A stretch of DNA of 64,000 bases from Flavivirga rizhaonensis. Its GTDB lineage: Bacteria > Bacteroidota > Bacteroidia > Flavobacteriales > Flavobacteriaceae. Shown piece after piece: positions 27,212-36,365 of the stretch; the first letter of the stretch is position 1; the number at the start of each line of letters is the position of its first letter. The notes beneath the pieces were generated by a model that did no database searches, had not been told where the DNA came from, and saw only the letters and a program-made list of their open reading frames with translations. Made by a program: the position numbers and the translations under genes. Location: contig NZ_SRSO01000003.1 in the NCBI RefSeq assembly GCF_004791695.1, forward strand, positions 1 through 64,000, in the 5' to 3' direction.

Positions 27212-28114
27212 TTAAAACAATGCTCTTAGACCTATGTTAAATGTTTGACCTAAACCTGTATCATTCCCGCGAACAAAGTTCGTATATAATGTTTCAATAT
27301 TTAAAACATCTGTCAACTGGTATTTTATACCACCTCCTAAAGCAGTAAAATCTTGTTCGAAATCATTACCTGTATCAATCAACTGAGAATGTTGTACTAA
27401 AGCTAAAATGGTAAATTTAGAGCTTGGAAAATAACTTAAAAACACACCTGGAGTTAAGCGTAAACTATTGTTTGCAAAACTATCTTCTTTCTTTCCAAAG
27501 TTATACTCCGTATTCAACTCTGAAAATAATTGCCAATCGCCTCCTGCAAAACTATAATCGTAGAAAAATCTATTTTGGAATATAAATCCATTTTGATCTA
27601 AAAATACACCGTTACCATTATTTACTGATAAAAAATCTTCAGATTCATTATCAACTAAAGGAATATGAAAGGCCGTTTGAACAGTAAAATTTGAAACACT
27701 TTTAATAGGATTAAACTTTATCGCTGGAGCAATGGATGTAAATCCTGAACGTGCTGTACCTCGTTCCCCATCAAAAGAGAATACATCCAAAGCATCTCTA
27801 CCTGCTACAACATTAGAACGAAACTCAAGTAATACCCCTACATTAAAGTTGTTTTTACTTGAAACTCCTGTAAAAATATCTACTGTTGATGTAAAATATG
27901 TTTCTCGAGCTTTATCACTTTTAACACCATTAAATTTACTTTTAGTTTCTGTATATAAATTATTAAACCACTTTATATCCCATTGTCCTTTCTTTAAAAG
28001 TTTTGATGGTGTATATGTTTGAATAACACTTCCTTGGTTTTCTTGATCTTCCTGTGAAATACCAGAAAATGATATGCTTGTTATTACTAGTAATGTTAAT
28101 ATGATTCTTTTCAT
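27212..28114 (-). CDS. Hypothetical outer-membrane beta-barrel protein
   Basis: 300 residues. A signal peptide ends near SGISQ (about 20), followed by many alternating amphipathic beta-strands and a C-terminal FNIGLRALF ending in Phe, typical of an outer-membrane barrel. It resembles predicted transporter/porin-like barrels of this phylum but no specific family is recognised. It lies 37 bases after the DUF547 gene and 39 bases before the GH113-like gene, consistent with one operon. Confidence 0.7.
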   Translation of the reverse strand: MKRIILTLLVITSISFSGISQEDQENQGSVIQTYTPSKLLKKGQWDIKWFNNLYTETKSKFNGVKSDKARETYFTSTVDIFTGVSSKNNFNVGVLLEFRSNVVAGRDALDVFSFDGERGTARSGFTSIAPAIKFNPIKSVSNFTVQTAFHIPLVDNESEDFLSVNNGNGVFLDQNGFIFQNRFFYDYSFAGGDWQLFSELNTEYNFGKKEDSFANNSLRLTPGVFLSYFPSSKFTILALVQHSQLIDTGNDFEQDFTALGGGIKYQLTDVLNIETLYTNFVRGNDTGLGQTFNIGLRALF

Positions 28115-28151
28115 CTTATTCTATTTTTTGGTTTGATATTTGTTCTTGTTT

Positions 28152-28865
28152 TTATTGTTTATTTACAGTCCAATTATATGGAAAGTAACTTAATTTAAAG
28201 TTATTAGGTATTTTTTCTGTTCTATAGGTATTAATAAAGTCTATTTCCGTTTTACCCTTCATCGTAAAATCTTTTTTATACCACTCCATTATTTGTGATA
28301 CTTGGACACGTTTCTTTTTAGTATTAACCTTTAAAAAATCACCATTTAATGCTTTCTTAGTTTGTACATCCATTTGTGCATTTAATGTGCTTGGTAAGTA
28401 TGCTTTATTAATTAGAGGAGGACATCCTAACGCACCGCACACTAATACAAAATGGAAACGGGCATCATTAAATTGTGCTCTTAATAGTTTATGTTCAATA
28501 TCATTTAAAGTGATTTTCTTACCGCCTAAGCTGTAAGTTGTTTTATCAAAAAAACCAGCATTGTCTAAAGGTGATTTTGTTGGATAATTGTTTATAATAC
28601 CTTTAATAACTGACAAATTATAAGCATTAATCCAAAATGCCTGATAGTTGTTAGCATCGCTTTTTGATACTGAAATTGTTTCAGCTAATTTCAAAACCTC
28701 ATTGAGAGCTTCTTTATTAGAGTTAATTTTTGAGTATGCCACTTTACCGTTTGCAACATGAGCTTTAAAAAAACTATCCGCCTTTTCAAAAAAAGTATTT
28801 AAATCTTGCGCTGAAAGCGACAGGCTTCCAAAAAACATTAATACTATAATCGTTATATTCTTCAT
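28152..28865 (-). CDS. DUF547 domain protein (secreted)
   Basis: 237 residues from the ATG at 28865; the frame is open to 28910, but this start gives a proper signal peptide (MKNITIIVLMFFGSLSLSAQ). The DUF547 domain contains FWINAYNLSVIKGII, LNDIEHKLLR and HFVLVCGALGCPPL, matching the paralogue at 16729. Here there is no lipobox, so it is likely periplasmic. First gene of the minus-strand six-gene operon, divergent from the oxidoreductase operon with about 290 bases between them. Confidence 0.85.
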   Translation of the reverse strand: MKNITIIVLMFFGSLSLSAQDLNTFFEKADSFFKAHVANGKVAYSKINSNKEALNEVLKLAETISVSKSDANNYQAFWINAYNLSVIKGIINNYPTKSPLDNAGFFDKTTYSLGGKKITLNDIEHKLLRAQFNDARFHFVLVCGALGCPPLINKAYLPSTLNAQMDVQTKKALNGDFLKVNTKKKRVQVSQIMEWYKKDFTMKGKTEIDFINTYRTEKIPNNFKLSYFPYNWTVNKQ

Positions 28866-29156
28866 TTTTATATGTTTATTGATTTTTAACGTTGCTTCAG
28901 TCTGAACCATCTTAACAAACTTTCAAAAAAAACGTAAAATTTTTCGCGTCTGAATTTCATTTTAAAACTTACAATTAAAAATAATTTATATTTATTCTAA
29001 ATATGTCCACTCGCATTAAGTTCTTATCTTTAGTTTCGACATAAACCTCAACGCAATTAGAATTCATAAAATGCTATCTGCCAAATAAACTCAGATAACC
29101 AATTGTGTTTTTTGGCTAATTACATTTCACAATATAAAACAAATAACGACTAACAG

Positions 29157-30455
29157 ATGGAACACATTGTTATTATTGGAAACGGAATTTCGGGCGTAAC
29201 TGCTGCGAGACATATTCGTAAATTATCAGATAAACAAATTACCATTGTATCAGCAGAAACAGATTATTTCTTTTCACGTACTGCGCTTATGTACGTATAC
29301 ATGGGACATATGAAATTTGAACACACACAACCTTATGAAAACTGGTTTTGGGAAAAAAATAGAATTAATCTTAAAAAAGGTTATGTTAAAGATGTTGAAA
29401 CTAAAAGCAAGACATTACACTTTGCAGATGGTGATTCTTTACAATATGACAAACTCATAATTGCCACAGGAAGTAAACCAAACAAATTTGGATGGCCTGG
29501 TCAGGATTTAGATGGTGTTATGGGCATGTATCACAAACAAGATTTAGAGAATTTAGAGAGATATGCACCCAATAATAAAGTATGTAAACGAGCTGTAATA
29601 GTTGGAGGTGGCCTAATAGGTATCGAACTTGCTGAGATGCTAAACAGTCGTAATATTCCTGTTACCTTTTTAGTAAGAGAAGATAGTTTTTGGAATGGTG
29701 TTTTACCAGAAGGAGAATCAGCTATGATTAACAGACATATAAAAAATCATCATATAGATTTAAGATTAGGAAATAATTTAAAAGAGATCATTTCTGATGA
29801 AAATGGTAAAGTAAAATCTGTCATTATACAAGAAACCGGTGAAGAAATTGCATGTGATGTTGTTGGACTTACTGCAGGAGTGTCCCCTAATATTAATTTT
29901 ATTAAAGAATCTGACATCGAAACCGGACGCGGTGTTAAAGTGAATCGATTTTTAGAAACCAACATCCCAAATGTATATGCTATTGGTGATTGTGCCGAAC
30001 AACATGAAGGCATTAATGGCCGTCGCCCTATTGAAGCTGTGTGGTACACAGGCCGTATGATGGGGGAAACAGTAGCGCAAACTATCTGCGATAATCGTAT
30101 TCAATACAATCCTGGACATTGGTTTAACTCTGCCAAGTTTTTAGATATCGAATATCAAACTTACGGATGGGTATTTGCACAACCCAGAGAAAACGAAGCT
30201 CATTTTCACTGGAAACATGCAGACGATACTAAATGTATTACAGTTTGTTATGATAAAAACACTAATGAATTTTTAGGCATAAATACCTTTGGTATTAGAA
30301 TGCGACACGACATATTTGATACATGGCTTACAGAGAAAAGAGATGTTGATTATGTTATAGAACATTTAGCAGAAGCCAATTTTGATCCAGAGTTTTATAA
30401 AACTTATGAAGCTGATATTTATTCTGCATTTAAAAACGAATTACAAACTGTATAA
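29157..30455 (+). CDS. FAD-dependent NAD(P)H oxidoreductase
   Basis: A 432-residue flavoprotein of the rubredoxin/ferredoxin-reductase type. FAD loop IGNGISGVTAA near the N-terminus; LIIATGSKPN; NAD(P) loop IVGGGLIGIELAEML (about 143-157); and NVYAIGDCAEQ for FAD near 280. The C-terminal ~130 residues are not the usual dimerisation domain and have several Trp and His. The next gene, a membrane polyferredoxin, starts 10 bases downstream, suggesting electrons pass from NAD(P)H to it or the reverse. Partner and acceptor are unknown. A possible -7 box TATCTTTA lies at 29025. Confidence 0.88.
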   Translation: MEHIVIIGNGISGVTAARHIRKLSDKQITIVSAETDYFFSRTALMYVYMGHMKFEHTQPYENWFWEKNRINLKKGYVKDVETKSKTLHFADGDSLQYDKLIIATGSKPNKFGWPGQDLDGVMGMYHKQDLENLERYAPNNKVCKRAVIVGGGLIGIELAEMLNSRNIPVTFLVREDSFWNGVLPEGESAMINRHIKNHHIDLRLGNNLKEIISDENGKVKSVIIQETGEEIACDVVGLTAGVSPNINFIKESDIETGRGVKVNRFLETNIPNVYAIGDCAEQHEGINGRRPIEAVWYTGRMMGETVAQTICDNRIQYNPGHWFNSAKFLDIEYQTYGWVFAQPRENEAHFHWKHADDTKCITVCYDKNTNEFLGINTFGIRMRHDIFDTWLTEKRDVDYVIEHLAEANFDPEFYKTYEADIYSAFKNELQTV

Positions 30456-30464
30456 AAATATATC

Positions 30465-32054
30465 ATGAGCAATAAAATAAATCATAGCATGTCTTTAGCA
30501 AAACCAGATGCTGTAGATATTTCGAACAAACAAAAAGTAGCTTTAGCAATTGGTATTTTAGGATTATTCATATTAGCACTCGCTTTATTTAATACTAATT
30601 TCCCTAACAAAGGATTATTCTTAACCTTATCGTTAGGTTTAATTTCTATAGGTATCATAATATATTCAAGAGATGCTTATTTTACCAAATTAGAAGGGAT
30701 AAAAAACGATGGTGTTTGGTTTAAGTCCATATCATCCCGAGGTGTTTGGGGTTGGGTTCTGGGCGTTATTCTAACAGCATTTTACATTGTATTATATTTT
30801 TATCCGCAGTATTTAGGATTAGGTAAAGATGGTGCTTCGAACACAGGCTTAATTTCACTTTTTGATCCTTTAAGCAACTTATTAAGTGGAAGAAATGCCA
30901 GTCAATGGTTTGTTTATGGCACATTATACACGGTAGCTATTCTGGCTTTTGGGTATAAATTCATGCTTAAATACAGACATAATAGGTATCAACAGTTGCG
31001 AACAGCTTCTGTTATGTTTTTCCAATTAGGTTTTGCTTTTTTGATTCCGGAATTTATGTATGTCATGAATTCAGACCTACCTTATTATGATTTAAAAAGT
31101 GTATGGCCTCTTAATTATTATATTTTTGATGAATGGTCTGTTAAAGGATTTCTTTCTAACGGAAATATTGGTTTAGGGCTCATATTATTTGGCATCATTT
31201 CCATTTTTGTCATAACTCCTATTTTAACCTATAAATATGGAAAACGCTGGTATTGCTCCTGGGTTTGTGGTTGTGGTGGATTAGCCGAAACTGCTGGAGA
31301 TTCTTTTAGACAATTATCTTCTAAAAAAATGTCTGCCTGGAAATTAGAGCGCTGGTTAATTCATACAGTTCTCGTATTTTCTGTAGTCATGACAGTTGCC
31401 ATGGTATATACCTATTTAGGTTATGATCATAATGCTTTTTGGTTAACTAAAAGCCTATTTATAAGTTTAGTTATAGGATTCCTAACTTTAGTTTTTGCTG
31501 GCGTTATGTATTTTAAACGCAAAGAACTTGGTAAAGATGCTAAATATGGAGCTATTGGTTATTTTGTCGTGATTGCTTTATTGGTCATTATGCACTTTAC
31601 CGGTACAACAGAAAATGTTTTCTTTATAAAAGGAAGTGCCTTACGTTCTGCATATGGAATCTATATAGGTTCTATTTTCTCTGGGGTTATTGGTACAGGG
31701 TTTTATCCTATTTTAGGAAGTAGATCTTGGTGTCGTTTTGGATGCCCAATGGCTGCTATCTTAGGTTTTCAGCAACGCTTATTCTCTAAATTTAGAATTA
31801 CAACCAACGGCGGACAATGCATTTCATGTGGAAATTGTTCAAACAGTTGTGAAATGGGAATTGATGTTCGTGCTTATGCTCAAAAAGGAGAAAACATTGT
31901 GCGTTCCAGTTGTGTAGGCTGTGGTATTTGTAGTGCGGTATGCCCAAGAGGCGTTTTAAAACTAGAAAATGATGCTATGGAAGGGCGTATCAACCCAACA
32001 GAAATATTATTAGGAAACGATGTTGATTTAATGGATTTAGTTAATAAGAAATAA
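30465..32054 (+). CDS. NapH-like membrane protein with two 4Fe-4S clusters
   Basis: 529 residues with several membrane helices and a NapH/CcoG-type layout. A membrane-proximal motif WYCSWVCGCGG is matched by a second CRFGCPM, and a C-terminal ferredoxin domain has CISCGNCSNSCEMG and CVGCGICSAVCPRG for two 4Fe-4S clusters. It probably carries electrons across or along the inner membrane. Directly follows the FAD oxidoreductase and is likely its redox partner. The terminal electron acceptor is not evident from the neighbours. Confidence 0.88.
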   Translation: MSNKINHSMSLAKPDAVDISNKQKVALAIGILGLFILALALFNTNFPNKGLFLTLSLGLISIGIIIYSRDAYFTKLEGIKNDGVWFKSISSRGVWGWVLGVILTAFYIVLYFYPQYLGLGKDGASNTGLISLFDPLSNLLSGRNASQWFVYGTLYTVAILAFGYKFMLKYRHNRYQQLRTASVMFFQLGFAFLIPEFMYVMNSDLPYYDLKSVWPLNYYIFDEWSVKGFLSNGNIGLGLILFGIISIFVITPILTYKYGKRWYCSWVCGCGGLAETAGDSFRQLSSKKMSAWKLERWLIHTVLVFSVVMTVAMVYTYLGYDHNAFWLTKSLFISLVIGFLTLVFAGVMYFKRKELGKDAKYGAIGYFVVIALLVIMHFTGTTENVFFIKGSALRSAYGIYIGSIFSGVIGTGFYPILGSRSWCRFGCPMAAILGFQQRLFSKFRITTNGGQCISCGNCSNSCEMGIDVRAYAQKGENIVRSSCVGCGICSAVCPRGVLKLENDAMEGRINPTEILLGNDVDLMDLVNKK

Positions 32055-32062
32055 GTAACAGT

Positions 32063-32545
32063 TTGCAGTATTCAGTTGTAGTATTCAGTTTAGCTTTATT
32101 AATCAGTATAAATATTAACGCTCAAAAGTCGTATAAGAAAACATATTACGATAATGGTAATTTAAAATCTGAAGGATGGATACAAAATAATAAGAAAATT
32201 AAATATTGGACGTTTTATTATGAAAATGGTCATATTGAAAAAGAAGGTCACTTTCAACAAGATAAACCTATAAAATATTGGTACTTTTACGGCACAAATG
32301 GTAATAAAAAAACAGAAGGTCATTTTGTTGACGGTAAAAAAAATAGTTGGTGGCTATTTTATGATGATATGGAAAAAATCATTCATAAGTGCCAATTAAA
32401 AGACAATCAAAAAAATGGTTATTGTTTGATGTATAAAAACGAAAAATTGGTTGCTGCAAGAAAATATAAAGCTGGTAAAAGAATTAAAGAATGGACGGAT
32501 TACAAATCCTTCAGGAAAGAAAACAACCTATCTGATCTTCAATGA
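32063..32545 (+). CDS. Secreted YwqK/MORN-like repeat protein
   Basis: 160 residues. The only possible start in frame is TTG at 32063, 8 bases after the previous stop; no ATG is available. A signal peptide ends around INAQK (about 20). It then has tandem repeats of the type YYDNGNLKSEGWIQNNKKI, YENGHIEKEGHF and GTNGNKKTEGHFVDGKK, the MORN-variant/YwqK pattern. YwqK-type proteins are sometimes annotated as antitoxins, but here no toxin is adjacent and a structural surface role is as likely. It overlaps the next GT2 by 4 bases. Confidence 0.72.
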   Translation: MQYSVVVFSLALLISININAQKSYKKTYYDNGNLKSEGWIQNNKKIKYWTFYYENGHIEKEGHFQQDKPIKYWYFYGTNGNKKTEGHFVDGKKNSWWLFYDDMEKIIHKCQLKDNQKNGYCLMYKNEKLVAARKYKAGKRIKEWTDYKSFRKENNLSDLQ

Positions 32546-33234
32546 CTCATATAAAAGTTATCATACCTGCTTATAACGAAGCAGAATCAATTGTCAATGT
32601 AATTAATGATATTCCAACTACTGTCGATGAAGTTATCGTAGTAAGTAACAACTCTACTGATGACACTGGGGTTAATGCAAAAAAAGCTGGTGCAACAGTT
32701 TTAAATGAAGTAAATAAAGGTTATGGTTATGCTTGTTTAAAGGGGATGGATTACATCACAAATCAAGAAAAAAAACCAGATATCATCGTATTTTTAGATG
32801 GTGATTATAGCGATTACCCTGAAGAGCTAACCAAAATTGTCTCTCCTATTATAAATGATGATATAGATTTTGTAATCGGTGCACGAGTAAAGCGACTTAG
32901 AGAACAAGGATCCATGACTGGACCTCAAATTTTTGGTAATTGGTTAGCGACTACTTTAATGACATTATTTTTTAGAGCAAAATTTACAGATTTAGGTCCT
33001 TTTAGAGCCATTAAATATGATAAACTATTAGCGCTTAATATGGAAGACAAAACCTATGGCTGGACGGTAGAAATGCAACTAAAAGTACTAAAACAAAAAT
33101 TTACATACGTCGAAATCCCAGTTAATTATAGAAACAGAATAGGTGTTTCAAAAGTTTCTGGTACGGTAAAAGGTGCTATATTTGCAGGCATAAAAATTTT
33201 AGGTTGGATTTTTAAATACAGTATTAAAAAATGA
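32542..33234 (+). CDS. GT2 glycosyltransferase, polyprenyl-phosphate sugar synthase-like
   Basis: A 230-residue GT2 enzyme. IKVIIPAYNEAESI is the nucleotide-sugar site, FLDGDYSDYPEEL carries the DxD-type metal site, and YGWTVEMQLKVLK the acceptor region. Size and motifs resemble dolichyl-phosphate mannose/glucose synthases, which load a sugar onto a lipid phosphate for GT-C enzymes. It has no C-terminal membrane helices. Overlaps genes on both sides by 4 bases, so it is tightly coupled to the processive GT2 that follows. Confidence 0.85.
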   Translation: MTHIKVIIPAYNEAESIVNVINDIPTTVDEVIVVSNNSTDDTGVNAKKAGATVLNEVNKGYGYACLKGMDYITNQEKKPDIIVFLDGDYSDYPEELTKIVSPIINDDIDFVIGARVKRLREQGSMTGPQIFGNWLATTLMTLFFRAKFTDLGPFRAIKYDKLLALNMEDKTYGWTVEMQLKVLKQKFTYVEIPVNYRNRIGVSKVSGTVKGAIFAGIKILGWIFKYSIKK

Positions 33235-34721
33235 TTTCTCATACTATTGTTATCATAATATATACCACTGCACTTCTGCTTATATTTTTATATGCATTAG
33301 CTCAATTAAATTTACTTTTTAATTATATAAGTGCTCAAAAGAAGTGTGATGATTGTTCTAAATTTGATCTTACTAACTCGGATGAAATTCCATATGTAAC
33401 CATACAACTGCCTGTTTATAACGAAATGTACGTTATGGAACGTCTGTTGGATAATATTGCAGAGATAGATTATCCTAAAGATAAATTAGAGATACAAGTC
33501 TTAGATGATTCCACCGATGAAACTGTAGATACCACATGTCAACAAATAGAAAAATTAAAAGCAACTGGATTAGATATTAGACACATCACCAGAACAGATC
33601 GTAGTGGTTTTAAAGCGGGAGCTCTCAAAGAAGGGTTAGAAATTGCCAAAGGCGAATTTATTGCCATTTTTGATTCTGATTTTCTTCCTAAAAAAGATTG
33701 GTTAAAACGTACTATCCCTTATTTTAAAGATGACAATATTGGTGTCGTACAAACACGTTGGGGGCATATTAACCGTAACTATTCTATTCTTACAAGAATT
33801 CAAGCTTTTGCTTTAGATGCGCATTTTACGTTAGAACAAGTTGGTAGAAACAGTAAAGGGCATTTCATTAACTTTAATGGTACTGCTGGGGTATGGCGTA
33901 AAGCATGTATTATAGATGCTGGTAATTGGGAAGGAGATACACTAACCGAAGATCTCGATTTGAGCTATCGTGCCCAATTAAAGAACTGGAAATTCAAATA
34001 TCTTGAAGATGTAGAAACACCTGCCGAACTTCCTGTGGTTATAAGTGCAGCGCGCTCACAACAATTTAGATGGAATAAAGGAGGAGCAGAAAACTTTAGA
34101 AAAATGATGTGGAAAGTTCTAAAAAACGAAAACATATCAGCTAAAACAAAAGTACATGGGTTATTGCATTTACTTAATAGCACCATGTTTTTAAACATCT
34201 TAATAGTAGCTATATTAAGTATTCCGATGTTATATATAAAAAATGAATATGCTCACTTAAAGCCCTATTTTTATGTAATGAGCTTCTTTGTACTTAGTAC
34301 CCTGATATTTTTTGTTTGTTACTGGATTATGTATAAAAACATCTATGGCAGTGGCGTAAAAAACTTTATAGGCTACACAGGTATGTTCTTTGTCTTTTTC
34401 TCAATAGCTATGGGTTTTTCATTTCATAATTCTATTGCTGTATTAGAAGGGCATTTAGGTAAAAAGAGTGAATTTATACGCACACCAAAATTCAATATCA
34501 ACACATTAAAAGATAGTTGGAAGAAAAACAAATATATTAAAAAGACAGTATCTGTTCACGTTATCTTCGAAGGTTTACTTATGGCTTATTTTGGTTTTGG
34601 TATGTACAGCGCTTTTATTGTAGGTGACCAAGGTGGTGATTTCGGGCTTTTCCCTTTTCACCTGATGTTGTTTTTAGGCTTTGGCTATGTATTTATTACG
34701 TCTTTGACTTCTAAGGTTTAA
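33231..34721 (+). CDS. Processive GT2, CslA/mannan synthase-like
   Basis: 496 residues: one N-terminal membrane helix (about 5-28), a GT2 domain (about 50-300), and four or five C-terminal helices. Active-site residues are the DDS of LDDSTDET, DSD (148-150), TED (239-241) and QQFRW (277-281), the full set for processive beta-glycosyltransferases. Stretches such as IQLPVYNE, GFKAGALKEGL and NGTAGVWR closely resemble plant CslA (glucomannan 4-beta-mannosyltransferase) proteins. Likely polymerises or extends a beta-glycan at the inner membrane; the sugar is inferred, not proven. No BcsB-like or PilZ partner is adjacent. Confidence 0.85.
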   Translation: MISHTIVIIIYTTALLLIFLYALAQLNLLFNYISAQKKCDDCSKFDLTNSDEIPYVTIQLPVYNEMYVMERLLDNIAEIDYPKDKLEIQVLDDSTDETVDTTCQQIEKLKATGLDIRHITRTDRSGFKAGALKEGLEIAKGEFIAIFDSDFLPKKDWLKRTIPYFKDDNIGVVQTRWGHINRNYSILTRIQAFALDAHFTLEQVGRNSKGHFINFNGTAGVWRKACIIDAGNWEGDTLTEDLDLSYRAQLKNWKFKYLEDVETPAELPVVISAARSQQFRWNKGGAENFRKMMWKVLKNENISAKTKVHGLLHLLNSTMFLNILIVAILSIPMLYIKNEYAHLKPYFYVMSFFVLSTLIFFVCYWIMYKNIYGSGVKNFIGYTGMFFVFFSIAMGFSFHNSIAVLEGHLGKKSEFIRTPKFNINTLKDSWKKNKYIKKTVSVHVIFEGLLMAYFGFGMYSAFIVGDQGGDFGLFPFHLMLFLGFGYVFITSLTSKV

Positions 34722-35063
34722 AATTTTTTCTCTATTAATTATAAAAACAGTGTCATTCTGAATGCTTCCAGTGCCACTATAGGATTCCAAAGATCTATAT
34801 ATTTGACAATTTCTCTATCATTATTCATCAGTTACAATCGATACATATTTTTGATCATAAGGCTTTCTTGTAGGGAGCGCTATGCCTTTACATTCATATT
34901 ATACCAATTCTCATTTGAAATAACCTTAATAAAACACCCTTTTTCGCCTTCTACTTCAATAGAAAAAGAAACCGTAACTTATTAGCTATGCTTTATTTTT
35001 ATATTTTGTATAAAGCAAAAAATCATTATTTTATTTTACAGTAATTCCAAACAAGAAATGTTA
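34722..35063. other. Intergenic stretch with repeat
   Basis: No gene. It begins with a half-palindrome of the TGTCATTC type (about 34751-34790), then AT-rich sequence, then the full copy of the MITE-like repeat from 34899. A 60-codon frame at 34803-34985 runs into the repeat and is not credible. Confidence 0.6.
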
Positions 35064-35067
35064 TTAT
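34899..35067 (+). repeat. MITE-like interspersed repeat, copy 2
   Basis: About 169 bases nearly identical to 39928-40097. The two ends are imperfect inverted repeats: AATTCTCATTTGAAATAACC near the left matches the complement of the right end (TTACAGTAATTCCAAACAAG) at about 21 of 29 positions. The middle has a hairpin TGCTTTAT/ATAAAGCA. No coding capacity. Its right edge coincides with the broken end of the NTF2-like fragment. Confidence 0.78.
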
Positions 35068-35246
35068 GCAATTATTAAGTTAGGGTCAGCTGTAGGACGA
35101 AAATACAAGCTACTAAATTCCACCTTAAAATATTCAGGAAAACCTTTCATATACTCATGTAATGCTTCTTTTCCTTCTACTTTATTAGGGAACCCTTTTG
35201 GAGCGTACAGAATTTCCAAAACTCCAGTTTTTGTAAACAGATTCAT
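35064..35246 (-). pseudogene. Truncated NTF2/SnoaL-like gene remnant
   Basis: A 60-codon fragment that resembles the central part of nuclear-transport-factor-2-like (ketosteroid isomerase-fold) proteins: LYAPKGFPNKVEGKEALHEYM and RPTADPNLIIA. Typical members are about 120-140 residues, so roughly 20 residues are missing at the front and about half at the end. The coding match stops exactly at the edge of the repeat copy at 34899-35067, suggesting that insertion or recombination at the repeat removed the 3' half. Confidence 0.6.
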
Positions 35247-35265
35247 CCATTTTAATAAACTACAA

Positions 35266-36258
35266 TTAATTTTTCAAAGTAATAGTTCCTAGCTCAATAA
35301 CCTCAAAATTATCTAAGGTTACCTGTTTTAACTTTTTAAGATCATCATTATCCCATTTTTCATGAGGCGCTCCTGTTATAAACATATCTGACCCTACATC
35401 GGCAAGCATTAATCCATATTTTTTCATAGCGGTAAGAATGATTTGATTTGTTTCGGAAAAACCACTAATATCATAATCAGCTTTTAGGCGCAACCTACCT
35501 CCAAAAGGTAATAATTCATCACTTGTATTTCCAGAAACAAGATGTCTAGCAGGATGTACATAACCTTCATATATCTTACTTCTTGTTATGGTAAAACGTA
35601 TAGGGTGATCTATAACGCCTTTTTCTATCTCTGGATATCTTACTAATAATGGAAATATAGGTAAACCTGCAGCATCTGCTGATGTCCACCCATCTGGTCT
35701 AAATTCTGTTTTCTTTAAATCAAAGACAGCAGCCGAAGAAGCCTCAAATCCATCACCTTCTTGTGAAGCATTATATAACTCGTATAACATGCCATTCTCT
35801 ACATCAACAGAAATAACATGGCTATCGCCTGCTCCGTTGCCCTCAATAGGAGCATTTAAAGGAATAGGAAACGATCCTTGATCACTCTCGCCTCCATAAT
35901 TTTCATCATAGTTATTAGCCCTAAAAGTTATTGATACTTTCGATTGACTACCATCAACACTAACATAAGGAATTCCAATAGGAGCCCCTTCCCACTCACC
36001 ACTACCAAAATCTGGAAAAAGCCCTTTGTTAATACCAATATTATTAATTATTAAATCTGAGTTAACATCAACAGGGCCACTAGATATATCCATATTTAAA
36101 GGATGGGCTACTGGAAAAATTTGAATGTTTTCGACAGAGCCTATATCTCCTGTTAGGTCTGGGTCATCAACTTTATTATTAGAATCATCTGATGAACATG
36201 AGACTATAAAAATTAAGGCAAGACCAAACAGGGCTAAATTAAAGATTGAAGTTTTCAT
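35266..36258 (-). CDS. Conserved secreted lipoprotein of unknown function
   Basis: 330 residues. Lipobox VSC (Cys21) followed by SSDDSNN, then a large globular domain. It has striking conserved blocks: IPYVSVDGSQSKV, SFPIPLNAPIEG, FRPDGWTSADAAGLPIFP, LVRYPEIEKGVIDHPIRFT, MKKYGLMLADVGSDMFITGAP and WDNDDLKKLK. I have seen this block pattern in uncharacterised secreted proteins of several bacterial phyla, but know no function. The high conservation suggests an enzyme. Monocistronic; faces the GT-C gene. Confidence 0.75.
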   Translation of the reverse strand: MKTSIFNLALFGLALIFIVSCSSDDSNNKVDDPDLTGDIGSVENIQIFPVAHPLNMDISSGPVDVNSDLIINNIGINKGLFPDFGSGEWEGAPIGIPYVSVDGSQSKVSITFRANNYDENYGGESDQGSFPIPLNAPIEGNGAGDSHVISVDVENGMLYELYNASQEGDGFEASSAAVFDLKKTEFRPDGWTSADAAGLPIFPLLVRYPEIEKGVIDHPIRFTITRSKIYEGYVHPARHLVSGNTSDELLPFGGRLRLKADYDISGFSETNQIILTAMKKYGLMLADVGSDMFITGAPHEKWDNDDLKKLKQVTLDNFEVIELGTITLKN

Positions 36259-36365
36259 AAGTAGGTTAATTTTTTATTTTGTTAACGTTTTATCTTTTCA
36301 AATATTTTATTGTACCATAAAGTAAACTAATCCATCTTAAAACCGACCAACAAATAATATTATAT

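Noticed and set aside
32063-32545. YwqK-like protein as an antitoxin
   Set aside because: It has a signal peptide, lies in a glycosyltransferase operon and has no toxin gene next to it; the antitoxin label is not supported here.
34803-34985. 60-codon plus-strand frame
   Set aside because: It runs across the boundary of the repeat copy and has no similarity to anything known.
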